Of a stretch of 64,000 bases of DNA, positions 38,253 through 52,977 are shown piece by piece. Positions within the stretch are counted from its first letter, which is position 1; every line of letters starts with the position of its first letter. Origin of the DNA: Halosaccharopolyspora lacisalsi (GTDB lineage: Bacteria > Actinomycetota > Actinomycetes > Mycobacteriales > Pseudonocardiaceae); NCBI RefSeq assembly GCF_014137975.1, contig NZ_JACGWZ010000009.1, positions 59,628-123,627 on the forward strand, in the 5' to 3' direction. Made by a program: the position numbers and the translations under genes. Under the pieces are notes generated by a model. It saw nothing but the letters and a program-made list of their open reading frames with translations. It was not told the DNA's origin and did not search any database.

Positions 38253-38810
38253 TCACTCGGTGCGGTAGACGACGACCTTCCGCTCGGGCCCCTCGCCCTC
38301 ACTCTCGCTGTGCACGCCGGCGACCTGAGCCACCGCGTCGTGAACCACCTTGCGCTCGAACGGGCTCATCGGCCGCAGCCGCTTCTCCTTGCCGGTCTCC
38401 AGCACGTTTTCGGCCGTCGTGCGCCCCAGGGCGCTGAGCTCGTCCCGACGACTCGCGCGCCACCCCGCGACGTCGAGCATCAGCCGACTGCGCTCACCGG
38501 TCTCCTGCTGCACGGCCAGTCGGGTCAACTCCTGCAGCGCTTCCAGGACCTCACCGTCGCGGCCGACGAGCCGCTCCAGGTCGCTGCCGCCCTCGACACT
38601 GACGATCGCGCGGCCGGCCTCCACGTCGAGGTCGATGTCGCCGTCGTAGTCGAGCAGGTCGAGCAGCTTCTCCAGGTAGTCACCGGCGACGTCGCCCTCC
38701 TGCACCAGGGTCGACTCGGTGTTTTCCGCGTTGCCCGCGTCCTCCGTGTTGTCCGCGTTCTTCACGCTGTCCGCCGCTTGCTGATCGGACTCCTGCACGG
38801 TTTCCGACAC
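38253..38810 (-). CDS. jag: Jag/KhpB family RNA-binding protein
   Basis: A 185-residue protein with an acidic N terminus of about 50 residues, a KH domain (YLEKLLDLLDYDGDIDLDVE, then LVGRDGEVLEALQELTRLAV) and an R3H domain (GERSRLMLDVAGWRASRRDEL, then RPMSPFERKVVHDAVA). Such proteins bind RNA and influence cell-wall growth and division. GTG 38810 with GAGAGGAG upstream is the start. The frame continues upstream without family likeness. It follows yidC by 31 bases in the same operon. The Asp/Glu-rich N terminus is noticeable. Confidence 0.93.
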   Translation of the reverse strand: MSETVQESDQQAADSVKNADNTEDAGNAENTESTLVQEGDVAGDYLEKLLDLLDYDGDIDLDVEAGRAIVSVEGGSDLERLVGRDGEVLEALQELTRLAVQQETGERSRLMLDVAGWRASRRDELSALGRTTAENVLETGKEKRLRPMSPFERKVVHDAVAQVAGVHSESEGEGPERKVVVYRTE

Positions 38811-38841
38811 TGGGTGTCTCCTCTCCAAGGTTCGCGAGGGG

Positions 38842-39738
38842 TCACCGGGCCGTACCCGGCTGGTCCTCGTCACGGGAACGGTCCTCGATCACTCCGGGAA
38901 CTTCGTCGGGCTCGTCCTCGATCTCGACCGCGGGGCCGGACTCGTCCGTCACCTCGGTGGCCTGCTGTTCACGGTCGATGCGGCGGAAAACGACGTACTG
39001 CTGTCCCAGCGTCCAGGCGTTGTTCGCGAGCCAGTAGATGAGGATGGCCAGCGGCAGGAACGGGCCACCGACGACGGCGAAGGCCGGGAATCCCCACAGC
39101 ATCAGTCGATTCATCATCGCCGTCTGCGAGTTCGCGCTCGCGGCTCCGGGCTGGCGCGCGATCGAGTGGCGGGAGGTGAAGTGGGTCGCGACCGCCGCCG
39201 CGATCATCAGCGGTACTCCGACCAGCAGCATGGACGTGCGGTCGGTACCGAAGGAATCCAGCACCTGGGCCGGTTGGCTGATCGCGTTCGACAGCTGCGC
39301 ACCGAACAGGTCGGCCCGGACGAACGAGAGGACCTCGGCGCGGTCGAACACGAAGTTCGACGGCGCGTCGGGCTTGAACCCGTTGAGCACGTGGAACAAC
39401 CCGAAGAACACCGGAACCTGCACCAGCATCGGCAGGCAACCGCCGAGCGGGTTGACCCCGTGCTCGCGCTGGAGCTTCTGCATCTCCTCGGCCAGGCGCT
39501 GCTTGTCGTCGCCGTGCTGCTGTTGCAGCTCGCGAATCTTCGGCGCGAACTCCTGCATCTTGCGCATCGAGCGCACCTGATGCACGAACGGCTTGAACAG
39601 CAGGGCGCGCAGCGTGAACACGAGGAACACGACCGAGAGCGCCCAGGCGTAGCCGCCGCCCGAGTCGAGTACCTTCCCGAAGACCTCGTGCCAGAACCAC
39701 AAGATGGCCGAGACCGGATAATTGATGAAATCCAGCAC
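38842..39738 (-). CDS. yidC: Membrane protein insertase YidC
   Basis: A 298-residue Oxa1/YidC insertase that folds proteins into the membrane alone or with Sec. The first helix (YPVSAILWFWHEVFGKVL) is followed by YAWALSVVFLVFTLRALLF, in which Arg near residue 50 is the conserved positive residue in the hydrophilic groove. The cytosolic coiled coil begins RSMRKMQEFAPKIRELQQQ. GCLPMLVQVPVFFGLFHVL and the last helices (FPAFAVVGGPFLPLAILIYW) complete the five-helix core. The tail is acidic. GTG 39738 is chosen because the family begins at LDFINYPVS. It follows yidD by seven bases. Confidence 0.96.
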   Translation of the reverse strand: MLDFINYPVSAILWFWHEVFGKVLDSGGGYAWALSVVFLVFTLRALLFKPFVHQVRSMRKMQEFAPKIRELQQQHGDDKQRLAEEMQKLQREHGVNPLGGCLPMLVQVPVFFGLFHVLNGFKPDAPSNFVFDRAEVLSFVRADLFGAQLSNAISQPAQVLDSFGTDRTSMLLVGVPLMIAAAVATHFTSRHSIARQPGAASANSQTAMMNRLMLWGFPAFAVVGGPFLPLAILIYWLANNAWTLGQQYVVFRRIDREQQATEVTDESGPAVEIEDEPDEVPGVIEDRSRDEDQPGTAR

Positions 39739-39745
39739 GACAGCT

Positions 39746-40021
39746 CTACTCCTCGGCAGGGGGTCGGGCGGGGGGCACCGGATCCAAGCCACCGGGGTGC
39801 CAGGGACCGCAGCGCAGCAGTCGCCGCAACGTCAGCCAGCCACCCCGCAGGGCACCGTGCACGGTCAGCGCTTCCACCGCGTAGGCACTACAACTCGGGT
39901 AGAACCGACACGTCGGAGGCAGCAGCGGCGAAATCACCTTGCGGTAGGCGCGGACCGGCAACAACAGCACCCACGCCACCGGCCCCGGCCGAGTGCCGGA
40001 GTCGGTTCGTTCGTCGTCCAT
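39746..40021 (-). CDS. yidD: Membrane protein insertion efficiency factor YidD
   Basis: A 91-residue protein with the family core [21 protein letters not shown] and [20 protein letters not shown], then [18 protein letters not shown]. YidD helps membrane protein insertion at the inner membrane. ATG 40021 with a GGGGG site upstream is taken as start, 15 bases after the rnpA stop. It lies between rnpA and yidC as in most bacteria. Confidence 0.94.
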   Translation of the reverse strand: MDDERTDSGTRPGPVAWVLLLPVRAYRKVISPLLPPTCRFYPSCSAYAVEALTVHGALRGGWLTLRRLLRCGPWHPGGLDPVPPARPPAEE

Positions 40022-40035
40022 CGCGCCAACCCCCG

Positions 40036-40434
40036 TCAACAGGGGCCGTCCGCCGGTGCGGACAGGCGAAGTTTCCGCAGTGCCGCGTCGAGGTCCCTAC
40101 CCAGCTCGGCACTGGTGGCCGGAGCCGCCGGAGGCAGGGCTCGTACGACGGCCAGCGTCCCCGCGGGCAGCCGGTCCAGCCGCTGCCGCACGAGGTGTCG
40201 TAGTTGGCGAGTCACCCGGTGCCGCACGACGGCGTTTCCGACGGCCTTGCTCACGACAAAACCCACCCGGGCCGGTTCTTCCGAGTCCCGGATGGGTGTC
40301 GTACCGCAATCGGCACGGGGTGCCTCCGGCTGCAGCACATGCAGCACCAGGCGTGAGCGTCCGGCTCGACGACCTCGGCGGATGGCCAGGCCGAAGTCCT
40401 GGCTTCGCGTCAACCGAGCAGCCGCGGGAAGCAC
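40036..40434 (-). CDS. rnpA: Ribonuclease P protein component
   Basis: A 132-residue basic protein that binds RNase P RNA for 5' maturation of tRNAs. The signature is [20 protein letters not shown], then [31 protein letters not shown] is the conserved N-terminal segment. Start GTG 40434 lies eight bases after the rpmH stop, so translation is probably coupled. A segment of about 15 residues in the middle ([20 protein letters not shown]) is a variable insert. Confidence 0.95.
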   Translation of the reverse strand: MLPAAARLTRSQDFGLAIRRGRRAGRSRLVLHVLQPEAPRADCGTTPIRDSEEPARVGFVVSKAVGNAVVRHRVTRQLRHLVRQRLDRLPAGTLAVVRALPPAAPATSAELGRDLDAALRKLRLSAPADGPC

Positions 40435-40442
40435 GTGTCAGC

Positions 40443-40586
40443 TCACGCTGTGAGTTGCTTGCGACCCCTGCGACGACGAGCGGCCACGATGGCACGCCCG
40501 GCGCGGGTGTGCATGCGCTGCCGGAAGCCGTGGGTTTTCGCCCGCTTGCGGTTGTTCGGCTGATAGGTGCGCTTGCCCTTGCTCAC
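40443..40586 (-). CDS. rpmH: 50S ribosomal protein L34
   Basis: A 47-residue ribosomal protein: [20 protein letters not shown], then [20 protein letters not shown], is the classic L34 sequence. Start GTG 40586 has CGGGAGA upstream. It heads the rpmH-rnpA-yidD-yidC-jag operon, divergent from dnaA across 662 bases. Confidence 0.97.
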   Translation of the reverse strand: MSKGKRTYQPNNRKRAKTHGFRQRMHTRAGRAIVAARRRRGRKQLTA

Positions 40587-41248
40587 GGTCGGATCTCCCG
40601 GTTACTACAGGCATGCTGTGGCCAGCATGACCACTATGGGCTGGTCATGTCCCGTCCGCGGACAGCTGCTCGCACTCGCCGTGACCGGACTTCTCCGGCG
40701 GGGACGAGGACGGCACGCTCGAACCCGATGTGCCGGCACCGTGTCGACGAAAAATCAAGCACGACCGCAAGCCCGCCTCGGTGACGGGGACTTCGCCAGC
40801 GTACGCACCCTACCGTCGCGCTTCAAAACCGGGGGCGACCAACGGGCCTTGTCGCGGTCTTCGCGACGTTGTTAACCTACCGGTCTGCCGTGTATCGGTA
40901 CGTGCTCGGTGGGCGGTGGAGCCCGCGGCACGACCGGGCGCGGTCACCGGGTTCAGGGGCGCAGCGGGAACCCCGGGACAGCCGTCGTCGCGTCCTGCCG
41001 TACCTTCGTGCACAGTTGTGGATAACTCTGTGGACAAGTGTGTCGACAGTGTGGATCGACGTGGCTCGGAGTGGACCGGCACCGTGAGCCGGACCGCTCC
41101 ACAAGAACGCCACGGCAGGATGCCCGCAGCGAGATGACCACAACACTCGTACCCGATGGTGCCAGTTCACGCCGCAGGGTGCAGGCCAGTTCATTCGCTC
41201 ACGCCGCGGGGCGGGGTGGGGATCGCGCGAGGGGAGGGGACTCCAGCG
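40587..41248. promoter_or_regulatory. rpmH-dnaA divergent promoter region with DnaA boxes
   Basis: This 662-base gap has no credible gene. It carries two DnaA boxes on the minus strand, TGTGGATAA at 41017-41025 (exact consensus) and TGTGGACAA at 41029-41037, about 215 bases upstream of the dnaA start, where DnaA can autoregulate. A short TTGTTAACCTACCGGT patch near 40870 is AT-richer and may hold the divergent promoters. Confidence 0.7.
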
Positions 41249-42973
41249 GTGTCCGACCACCAGGATCTCGGACGGGTCTGGGACGAGGTGGTGCACGAGC
41301 TGTCCTCGGGCACGCTCTCACCCCAGCAACGCGCGTGGATGCGCGTGACTCGACCAATCGGACTGCTGGACGGGACCGCACTGCTGGCCGCCCCCAGCGA
41401 CTTCGCCAAGGAAGCGATCGAACGCGCGCTGCGCGAGACGATCACCGAAGCGCTCTCGCGCAGGCTCGGCCGTGACGTGTCGCTGGCCGTCAAGGTGGAC
41501 ACCGCCGTGCCGGCACCGACGCGTCCGCAGGGGGAGGATTCCCCGGAGGGCGAGGAAGCGGAGCCCGAGGAGCAGCCGACCTACGCCTACGAGGTGCCCC
41601 CCCACGTCACCCTCGGCCGCTACGGCCGGGGAGGCGCCGAGGAGCACTGGGCCGGTGACGACCGCCCGGAGACCTACGGCAACACCGCGCACACCGGATC
41701 CATCGGCAGCATCGCGAACGGCACCCACCACGGAGCCGACGCGAGCCCCGGCAGGCCGACCGCCCACGCTCCTCCGGACTCCGCCGAAGGCGGACAGGAC
41801 ACCAACGAGGACACGACGACGGGCGAGGCGCCCGAGGAGTCCTGGCCGACGTTCGAGCGCGGCAACCATCCCGAGCCCCAGCAGGGCCAGCCCTACACCG
41901 CACCGAAGCACGCCCCGCCGACCTCGCAGACCCGGCTGAACGCGAAGTACACCTTCGACACCTTCGTGATCGGCTCGTCCAACCGTTTCGCCCACGCCGC
42001 CGCCGTGGCCGGGGCCGAGGCACCGGCGCGGGCCTACAACCCGCTGTTCATCTGGGGCGAGTCCGGGCTGGGCAAGACGCACCTGCTGCACGCGGTGGGT
42101 CATTACACGCAACGGTTGTTCCCCGGGATGCGGGTGCGCTACGTCTCCACCGAGGAGTTCACCAACGACTTCATCAACTCGTTGCGCGACGACCGGCAGG
42201 TGGCCTTCCAGCGCCGCTACCGCGACGTCGACGTGCTGCTGGTCGACGACATCCAGTTCCTCGAGGGCAAGGAAGGCACTCAGGAGGAGTTCTTCCACAC
42301 CTTCAACACGCTGCACAACTCCAACAAGCAGATCGTGGTCTCCTCGGACCGGCCGCCGAAGAGCCTGCACACGCTGGAGGACCGGCTGCGCACCCGCTTC
42401 GAGTGGGGGCTGATCACCGACATCCAACCGCCCGAGCTGGAGACCCGGATAGCGATCCTGCGCAAGAAGGCCGCCCAGGACCGGATGGCCGCGCCCGCCG
42501 AGGTGCTGGAGTTCATCGCCGCACGGATCGAGCGCAACATCCGCGAGCTGGAGGGAGCGCTGATCCGCGTGACGGCGTTCGCCTCGCTGAACCGCCAACC
42601 GGTGGACGTGCAGTTGGCCGAGATCGTGCTGCGGGACCTCATCCCGGACACCCAGCAGCCCTCGGAGGAGATCGACGCTTCTATGATCATGTCGGTGACC
42701 GCCGAGTTCTTCGACGTCACCGTGGACGACCTGTGCGGGCCGGGCAAGACGAAGGCGCTCGCGCAGGCCCGTCAGATCGCCATGTACCTGTGCCGTGAGC
42801 TCACGGACTCCTCACTGCCCAAGATCGGGCAGAGCTTCGGCGGTCGCGACCACACGACGGTCATGTACGCCGACAAGAAGATCCGCAACGAGATGGCTCA
42901 GCGCCGCCGGGTCTACGACCAGGTCCAGGAGCTGACCTCCCGCATCAAGCAACAGTCCCCCGACGCGCGGTAG
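41249..42973 (+). CDS. dnaA: Chromosomal replication initiator DnaA
   Basis: A 574-residue AAA+ initiator that binds DnaA boxes and opens oriC. Domain I is residues 1-90. Domain II is a long acidic, Gly/Pro/His-rich linker (about 91-225) of the kind seen in actinomycetes. Domain III has Walker [12 protein letters not shown] near 270 and Walker [11 protein letters not shown] near 328. Domain IV carries the box-binding signature [15 protein letters not shown] near residue 530. GTG 41249 with GAGGGGAGGGG upstream is the start. An upstream GTG at 41156 lacks a site and family likeness. A strong terminator at 43033-43085 follows, then oriC. Confidence 0.97.
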   Translation: MSDHQDLGRVWDEVVHELSSGTLSPQQRAWMRVTRPIGLLDGTALLAAPSDFAKEAIERALRETITEALSRRLGRDVSLAVKVDTAVPAPTRPQGEDSPEGEEAEPEEQPTYAYEVPPHVTLGRYGRGGAEEHWAGDDRPETYGNTAHTGSIGSIANGTHHGADASPGRPTAHAPPDSAEGGQDTNEDTTTGEAPEESWPTFERGNHPEPQQGQPYTAPKHAPPTSQTRLNAKYTFDTFVIGSSNRFAHAAAVAGAEAPARAYNPLFIWGESGLGKTHLLHAVGHYTQRLFPGMRVRYVSTEEFTNDFINSLRDDRQVAFQRRYRDVDVLLVDDIQFLEGKEGTQEEFFHTFNTLHNSNKQIVVSSDRPPKSLHTLEDRLRTRFEWGLITDIQPPELETRIAILRKKAAQDRMAAPAEVLEFIAARIERNIRELEGALIRVTAFASLNRQPVDVQLAEIVLRDLIPDTQQPSEEIDASMIMSVTAEFFDVTVDDLCGPGKTKALAQARQIAMYLCRELTDSSLPKIGQSFGGRDHTTVMYADKKIRNEMAQRRRVYDQVQELTSRIKQQSPDAR

Positions 42974-43032
42974 TTCCACGACCCCACTCGCCCCGCCACA
43001 GTCCGCACCACACCGCACTTCCGAGGCGGGCG

Positions 43033-43085
43033 CACCTTTCCGCGCCCCCGCCCTGCTCCGAACACCACGGGGGCGCGGAAAGGTG
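43033..43085 (+). terminator. Terminator of dnaA
   Basis: CACCTTTCCGCGCCCCCG (43033-43050) and CGGGGGCGCGGAAAGGTG (43068-43085) are perfect 18-bp inverted repeats with a 17-base loop, 60 bases after the dnaA stop. It shields oriC from transcription. Confidence 0.85.
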
Positions 43086-43419
43086 GAGTGGCCGTCTCCA
43101 CGAGGATGACGCCCGTGAGACGTCACGAAGGCCACGGAAAGCACGCTCTCCCACGTCGGCCCCTCGACTCCGGGGTCGACGTGGCCGACCTTTCTGCGAC
43201 GCGGCGACGGTCGAGCACCCCCGGGGGAGCAGAAAGCTGTCGTCCTCGCGATCCCGCGGCCTCTTCCGCGGCTGTCGACAGCAGGTGCGACACGGCGATC
43301 TCAGTCACCCGAAACGGTCATATCGGACTGGAAACACGATGGGTAACGAGCGCCACTCATATTCACCCGTGTGGGATCAGCCTCATGATCGCCACCCGAA
43401 ATGTCCGGGTTTTCCCCAG

Positions 43420-43774
43420 TTGTCCCCAGCTTGACCCCCGCGAGCGAGTGACCAGCGAATTACCCGAGTTACTCACAGGCTGTACACAGGCTTTGACGAG
43501 TTACCCACAGGCCGGGGCGGAGTTGTCCCCAAGTTGTCCACAGGGTAATCCACACCCCTATCGGGTGAGCGCAACCATCCACAGCAGGATGGGGACAACC
43601 TGGGGAAAACCTGGGGACGGAGTGGGGACAACTCTTGATCACATGGGGACGAGTTATCCACAGGGTTGAGTTGTCCCCATGCAGGCTTGATCATCCCCAA
43701 TTTCATCCCCAGCTTATACACATGGGGCTACCACGAGTGACCAGCCGAAACGGCACTTGTCCCCAGTATCCACA
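43420..43774. other. oriC: Replication origin oriC with DnaA boxes
   Basis: The 1.1-kb gap between dnaA and dnaN holds the boxes. On the plus strand: TTGTCCCCA 43420, TTACTCACA 43469, CTGTACACA 43480, TTACCCACA 43501, TTGTCCCCA 43523, TTGTCCACA 43534, TAATCCACA 43546, CCATCCACA 43575, TTATCCACA 43654 (exact), TTGTCCCCA 43671, TTATACACA 43714, TTGTCCCCA 43757 and GTATCCACA 43766. On the minus strand: 43590-43598 and 43623-43631. Many use G or T at position 3 and C at position 7, as in Streptomyces. The order and place match known actinobacterial origins. The stretch 43086-43419 has no boxes or gene I can support. Confidence 0.93.
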
Positions 43775-43794
43775 TGCCCTACTACGCCTACTGT

Positions 43795-43835
43795 CTTTAT
43801 CTCTTTTTCAGGGGGAAAAAGAAAAAAGAAGGGGC
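43795..43835. other. AT-rich tract beside oriC (possible unwinding element)
   Basis: CTTTATCTCTTTTTC followed by a purine run AAAAAGAAAAAAGAAG is the least GC-rich patch of the origin, directly after the last DnaA boxes. It contains the inverted repeat TCTTTTTC (43802-43809) and GAAAAAGA (43815-43822). It may be the DNA unwinding element. As RNA it would make a hairpin, so a terminator role is also possible. Confidence 0.45.
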
Positions 43836-44069
43836 ACAGGGGCAAGATCGGCTCGGTGGTGTCACCGAGCTCGTCACCACGCCGCAAAGCCAGGGCCCGG
43901 ATGACGCCGAGCTCGAGCAGCCTCTACCGTGGGACTCCCGCGACGGCCAACAGCCGCTGCTCGTGTCGGTGTCGTCGATCCCCGCATCACTTCCGCGCAC
44001 AGCATCGGCCGGGGCACTGGCCGTTCGACGTCCCTTCCACACCCGGCGGCCGGACCCGAAAGGACCCCC

Positions 44070-45188
44070 ATGAAGATCCGCGTCGAACGTGACGGCCTCG
44101 CCGATGCCGTCTCCTGGGTCGCACGCAGCCTGCCGTCGCGGCCCTCGGTGCCGGTACTGGGCGGGATGCTGCTCGACGCCAACGAGAACCTGACCATCTC
44201 CGGCTTCGACTACGAAGTATCGGCACAGGTCAACGTCGATGCGATGATCGAGTCCACCGGCCGCACCCTGGTCTCCGGCCGACTGCTCGCCGACATCACC
44301 AAGGCGCTGCCGAACCGTCCGGTGGAGATCACCGTGGACGGCACCCGCGTCACCATCACCTGCGGGAGCTCCCGGTTCAGCCTGCCGACCATGCCGGTGG
44401 AGGACTACCCCTCGCTGCCGGAGCTGCCCCAGCACGCCGGCTCGGTGACCGGCGACCTGTTCAGCGAGGCCGTCGCCCAGGTCGCCGTGGCCGCGGGCAG
44501 GGACGAGACGCTGCCGATGCTCACCGGCGTGCGGATCGAGATCGAGTCGGACCGACTGACGATGGTGGCCACCGACCGCTTCCGGCTGGCCATGCGCGAA
44601 TTCACCTGGGAGCCCGGCGAATCGGTGACCGACACCGCCGTGCTCGTACCGGCCAAGACCCTCGCCGACTCGGCCAAGACGCTCGGAGGATCGAGCAACA
44701 AGGTCGATCTCTCGCTGGCCTCCGGCGACGGTCTGCTCGGTCTCTCCGGTCCCACGCGGCGCAACACCACCCGGCTGCTGGACGCCGAGTTCCCCAAGTA
44801 CCGCCAACTGCTGCCCTCCGAGACCTCGGCATCGGCGATCATCGACGTCACCCCGCTGGCCGAAGCCATCAAGCGCGTCTCGCTGGTCGCCGAGCGCGGC
44901 ACCCAGGTGCGTCTGGAGTTCTCCGACTCCGGGCTGCGGCTGACCGCGGGTGGCGACGACGAGGGCAGCGCGGAGGAGGAGCTCCCGGTCGAGTTCACCG
45001 GGGACCCGCTGGCGATCGCCTTCAATCCCACCTACCTGCAGGACGGCCTCGGAGCGCTCAAGACCGACCGTGCGCAGATGTTGTTCACCACGTCCAGCCG
45101 TCCGGCGCTGCTCAAGCCGGTCGGGGAGGATGGGGAGGTAACGGAGGGTTACCTCTACCTGCTGATGCCGGTGCGGCTTCCCGGCTGA
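44070..45188 (+). CDS. dnaN: DNA polymerase III beta sliding clamp
   Basis: A 372-residue clamp of three equal domains that encircles DNA and tethers polymerase III. It starts with [20 protein letters not shown]. Domain signatures include [21 protein letters not shown] and DRFRLAMRE, and the C terminus [12 protein letters not shown] is the peptide-binding pocket edge. ATG 44070 with GAAAGGA upstream. The frame is open upstream to 43929 but without family likeness. It is first in the dnaN-gnd-recF-dciA run. Confidence 0.97.
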   Translation: MKIRVERDGLADAVSWVARSLPSRPSVPVLGGMLLDANENLTISGFDYEVSAQVNVDAMIESTGRTLVSGRLLADITKALPNRPVEITVDGTRVTITCGSSRFSLPTMPVEDYPSLPELPQHAGSVTGDLFSEAVAQVAVAAGRDETLPMLTGVRIEIESDRLTMVATDRFRLAMREFTWEPGESVTDTAVLVPAKTLADSAKTLGGSSNKVDLSLASGDGLLGLSGPTRRNTTRLLDAEFPKYRQLLPSETSASAIIDVTPLAEAIKRVSLVAERGTQVRLEFSDSGLRLTAGGDDEGSAEEELPVEFTGDPLAIAFNPTYLQDGLGALKTDRAQMLFTTSSRPALLKPVGEDGEVTEGYLYLLMPVRLPG

Positions 45189-45236
45189 GGCCACACCGCC
45201 AGCGGAGTCACACACGCACGCCATAGGGGAGTTTCG

Positions 45237-46136
45237 GTGCAACTCGGACTTGTCGGCCTCGGCAAAATGGGTTTCAACATGCGCGAGCGGCTCAGCGCCG
45301 CCGGGCACGACGTCGTCGGTTACGACCGCGACCAGAACATCAGCGACGTCGCCTCGCTCGCGGAGCTGGTGGACAAGCTGCGGGCCCCGCGACTGGTGTG
45401 GAGCATGGTTCCGCACGGCGATCCGACCCGGCAGACCGTCGAGACGCTTCGCGACCTGCTCGAACCCGGTGACCTGATCATCGAGGGCGGTAACTCCCGC
45501 TTCACCGACGACAGGTCCAACGCCGAGCTGCTGGCCGAGAAGGGCGTCAAGTACGTCGACGTGGGCGTCTCCGGGGGAGTGTGGGGTGCCCAGAACGGGT
45601 ACGCCCTCATGGCCGGCGGTGACGCAGCCGACGTCGAGCACGCGATGCCGATCTTCGACGCGCTGCGGCCGGACGGCCCGCGCGAGAAGGGGTTCGCCCA
45701 CGCCGGCCCGGTCGGTGCCGGGCACTACGCGAAGATGGTGCACAACGGGATCGAGTACGGCCTGATGCAGGCCTACGCGGAGGGCTTCGAACTGTTGGCC
45801 GCCTCCGACGTCGTCACCGACGTCCCCGCCACGATCAAGGCGTGGAGCGAGGGCACCGTCGTGCGTTCCTGGCTGCTGGACCTGCTGGTGCGCGCCCTGG
45901 AGGAGGACCCGGGCCTGGAGCGGTTGCAGGGCTACGTGACCGACTCCGGCGAGGGGCGCTGGACGATCGAGGAGGCCATCAACAACGCCGTGCCCACGCC
46001 GGCGATGACCGCCGCGCTGTTCGCCCGGTTCTCCTCGCGCCAGGAGGACTCGCCCGCGATGAAGGCGGTCGCCGCCCTGCGCAACCAGTTCGGCGGCCAC
46101 GCCGTGCACCCCTCCGAGAACGAACTCGAGGACTAG
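45237..46136 (+). CDS. gnd: 6-phosphogluconate dehydrogenase, short NAD-type
   Basis: A 299-residue decarboxylating 6-phosphogluconate dehydrogenase of the short class (about 300 residues against 470 in the long NADP class), converting 6-phosphogluconate to ribulose 5-phosphate. The dinucleotide motif is LGLVGLGKMGFNM. IIEGGNSRFTDD and VGVSGGVWGAQNGYALMAGG bind the sugar phosphate, and the catalytic Lys is in GAGHYAKMVHNGIEYG. GTG 45237 has GGGGAG upstream. Its place between dnaN and recF is conserved in Streptomyces and relatives but absent from mycobacteria. The metabolic link to replication genes is unexplained. Confidence 0.93.
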   Translation: MQLGLVGLGKMGFNMRERLSAAGHDVVGYDRDQNISDVASLAELVDKLRAPRLVWSMVPHGDPTRQTVETLRDLLEPGDLIIEGGNSRFTDDRSNAELLAEKGVKYVDVGVSGGVWGAQNGYALMAGGDAADVEHAMPIFDALRPDGPREKGFAHAGPVGAGHYAKMVHNGIEYGLMQAYAEGFELLAASDVVTDVPATIKAWSEGTVVRSWLLDLLVRALEEDPGLERLQGYVTDSGEGRWTIEEAINNAVPTPAMTAALFARFSSRQEDSPAMKAVAALRNQFGGHAVHPSENELED

Positions 46137-46269
46137 TCCGGGCCATCCCGCGAATGGCTCGCGTAGCGGTGCCGGTGGACGACCTCGGCCGGCACCTCCT
46201 TCCGGGACCCGCCACATCGAGTAGCCACGGTCTCCCGCCCGCTGTATCCGAACTCTTTCCTGGAGCGTC

Positions 46270-47439
46270 GTGTACGTCCGTCATCTCCAGCTCGGGGACT
46301 TCCGCTCCTGGGAGCACGCCGATCTGACGCTGCGGCCGGGGCCGACCGTGCTGGTCGGGGCGAACGGGGAGGGCAAGACGAATCTCGTCGAGGCGCTGGG
46401 TTACGTCGCCACCCTCGGTTCGCACCGCGTCTCCTCCGACGCGCCGCTGGTGCGGCACGGAACCCAGCGAGCCGTGGTTCGGGCCGCCGTCGTCAACGGC
46501 GGTCGGGAGTTGCTGGTCGAACTCGAGATCGCTCCCGGCCGGGCGAACCGCGCACGCCTCAACCGGGGTGCCGCCGCTCGTCCTCGCGACGTCCTCGGCG
46601 CGCTGCGCACCGTGTTGTTCGCACCGGAGGACCTGAGCATGGTGCGTGGCGACCCGGGGGAGCGGCGGCGCTTCATCGACGACCTGCTGGTGGCCCGCGC
46701 ACCGCGCTTCGCGGGCGTGCGCACGGACTACGAACGAGTGCTCAAGCAACGCGGTGCGCTGCTGAAGTCCTCCGGTGCCGCACGTCGTTCCTCCGGCGAT
46801 CTGCGGACCCTGGAGGTCTGGGACGGGCATCTGGCCCGGCACGGTGCCGACCTGCTCGCCGGGCGGCTGGACCTGGTCGCCGATCTCGCTCCGCACGTGA
46901 CCCGCGCCTACGCGAACGTGGCCGCCACCGGTGAGAACTCGGGACCGGCCGGCCGCGTCGCCGAGGCGCGCTATCGCGGCAGCCTCGGCGAGTCGATGCC
47001 CGAGGGCTACGGCACGGCCCACGGCCCCCGCGCCGACACGGAAGTGCTGGAGGCGGCACTGCTGGAGGAGCTGGCACGGGTCCGTGACCAGGAACTCGAA
47101 CGCGGTGTCTGCCTGGTCGGTCCGCACCGCGACGACCTCGAGCTGGTGCTGGGCGAGGCGCCGGCCAAGGGATACGCCAGCCACGGCGAGTCGTGGTCGC
47201 TGGCCCTGGCGTTGCGACTGGCCTCTTACCACCTGTTGTCCGAGGATGGCGCCGAGCCGGTGCTCGTGCTCGACGACGTGTTCGCCGAGCTCGACCGCCG
47301 ACGCCGGGCGCGACTGGCCGAGCTGGTCGCCGGTGCCGAGCAGGTGCTCGTGACGGCGGCCGTACCCGAGGACGTTCCGGACGAGCTCTCCGGTGATCGA
47401 TTCGACGTGCGAGACGGGAAGGTGTGGCGTGTCGAGTGA
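46270..47439 (+). CDS. recF: DNA repair protein RecF
   Basis: A 389-residue SMC-like ATPase that loads RecA at gaps with RecO and RecR. Walker A is [16 protein letters not shown] (residues 31-46). The ABC signature region [17 protein letters not shown] and Walker [14 protein letters not shown] are present near the C terminus. [20 protein letters not shown] is the usual beginning. GTG 46270. The dciA start lies within its last 11 bases. Confidence 0.96.
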   Translation: MYVRHLQLGDFRSWEHADLTLRPGPTVLVGANGEGKTNLVEALGYVATLGSHRVSSDAPLVRHGTQRAVVRAAVVNGGRELLVELEIAPGRANRARLNRGAAARPRDVLGALRTVLFAPEDLSMVRGDPGERRRFIDDLLVARAPRFAGVRTDYERVLKQRGALLKSSGAARRSSGDLRTLEVWDGHLARHGADLLAGRLDLVADLAPHVTRAYANVAATGENSGPAGRVAEARYRGSLGESMPEGYGTAHGPRADTEVLEAALLEELARVRDQELERGVCLVGPHRDDLELVLGEAPAKGYASHGESWSLALALRLASYHLLSEDGAEPVLVLDDVFAELDRRRRARLAELVAGAEQVLVTAAVPEDVPDELSGDRFDVRDGKVWRVE

Positions 47440-48070
47440 CGAACCCGCAGCGGAGACCACGCGCGGACGCACAGTGTCCGAAGATGCCCCCGGGGTATCC
47501 ACGATTGGGGATAACTCTGTGGATGATGTGGATAACTCCGTAACGGTCGGTGTGTCACAGGTCGACTCATCGGGACAACCGCTGCACGGTTCGGACCTGG
47601 CTCGCGCGGCGCTCCGGGCGGCTCAGGAGCAGACGCGTTCTCGCCCGCGCGGCCGGCCGCGCAAGAAGGTGGGGGCGCGGCGCAAGCGCGGATGGTCCGG
47701 CCCCGGCGGCGACGAGCGCGATCCGCAGCGGCTGGGGCGTCTGGCCGCCCGCATCGTCGCCGACCAGGGGTGGACGGAACGGCTGGCGGGCGGCCAGGTC
47801 TTCGCCCGCTGGGTCACCCTGGTGGGGGACGAGATCGCCGAGCACACCACGCCGGTGGCGCTCGAGGACGGGGAACTCACCGTCCGGGCCGAGTCCACGG
47901 CCTGGGCCACGCAATTGCGGCTGTTGCAGCGTCAGATCATCAAGCGCATTTCCGACGGCGTGGGGAAGGACCTGGTACGTCGTATCAAGGTGCAGGGGCC
48001 CGCGGCCCCGAGCTGGCGTTACGGACCCAAGCACGTACCGGGCCGCGGACCCCGTGACACCTACGGCTGA
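47429..48070 (+). CDS. dciA: DciA-like DUF721 protein (replicative helicase loader)
   Basis: A 213-residue protein. The C-terminal half ([20 protein letters not shown], then [21 protein letters not shown] and [20 protein letters not shown]) is the DUF721 domain of DciA, which handles the DnaB helicase in bacteria lacking DnaC. The N-terminal half is charged and contains an Arg/Lys patch ([18 protein letters not shown]). GTG 47429 with GGGAAGG upstream overlaps the recF end by 11 bases. Its early codons contain three DnaA boxes, read as [11 protein letters not shown]. Confidence 0.92.
   Translation: MSSDEPAAETTRGRTVSEDAPGVSTIGDNSVDDVDNSVTVGVSQVDSSGQPLHGSDLARAALRAAQEQTRSRPRGRPRKKVGARRKRGWSGPGGDERDPQRLGRLAARIVADQGWTERLAGGQVFARWVTLVGDEIAEHTTPVALEDGELTVRAESTAWATQLRLLQRQIIKRISDGVGKDLVRRIKVQGPAAPSWRYGPKHVPGRGPRDTYG
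47506..47535. promoter_or_regulatory. DnaA-box cluster inside dciA
   Basis: TGGGGATAA (47506-47514), TGTGGATGA (47518-47526) and TGTGGATAA (47527-47535, exact consensus), all on the minus strand, within 30 bases of the dciA coding sequence and 3.7 kb from oriC. Confidence 0.7.
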
Positions 48071-48142
48071 CAGCGTCTCGCAGAGTCCCCCGTGGTCCGT
48101 TCGTGGCCCTGCAAAGGTGTCCTGATCCGATCCATTGGCTCT

Positions 48143-48172
48143 GTGGGGCAGTGAGGACCCTCCTTGCCCCAC
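48143..48172 (+). terminator. Hairpin after dciA
   Basis: GTGGGGCA-GT-GAGG pairs with CCTC-CT-TGCCCCAC around a short loop, 72 bases after the dciA stop in the 335-base gap before gyrB. The gap also has two copies of ACGTCCCAG (48243 and 48268 region), with no gene. Confidence 0.5.
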
Positions 48173-48390
48173 TTCTGACGGAGGGGACCAGTAGAATGGT
48201 CGGCGGGTATGGCCGCGGGTGCCGACTCGTCGGTCCGGTGGTGACGTCCCAGTGGCCCTGTGACGACGTCCCAGCGGTGACGTTCCCCGCGGTCGATCAC
48301 CCCGTGCAAGGCCGTGTCGCGGTGGGCGTCCGCCGCGCCGCGGCGACTCGTGCTCATCCCGAGCACCAGAGAAGCTATTTTCGGCTCTAG

Positions 48391-50379
<1,989 letters not shown>

Positions 50380-50433
50380 TCGCCCCGCTCTCCTCCCGAG
50401 CAAAGTTCCCACGAACGACTTCAGAAGGACGCC

Positions 50434-52926
<2,493 letters not shown>

Positions 52927-52977
52927 TGGGGCGGACACGCCGCCACCCAGCCGCCGACGATCAGTGAAGGATCGCTC

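Noticed and set aside
43086..43669. Possible small gene between dnaA and oriC boxes
   Set aside because: Open frames here read through DnaA boxes and a terminator, with no ribosome site or coding bias.
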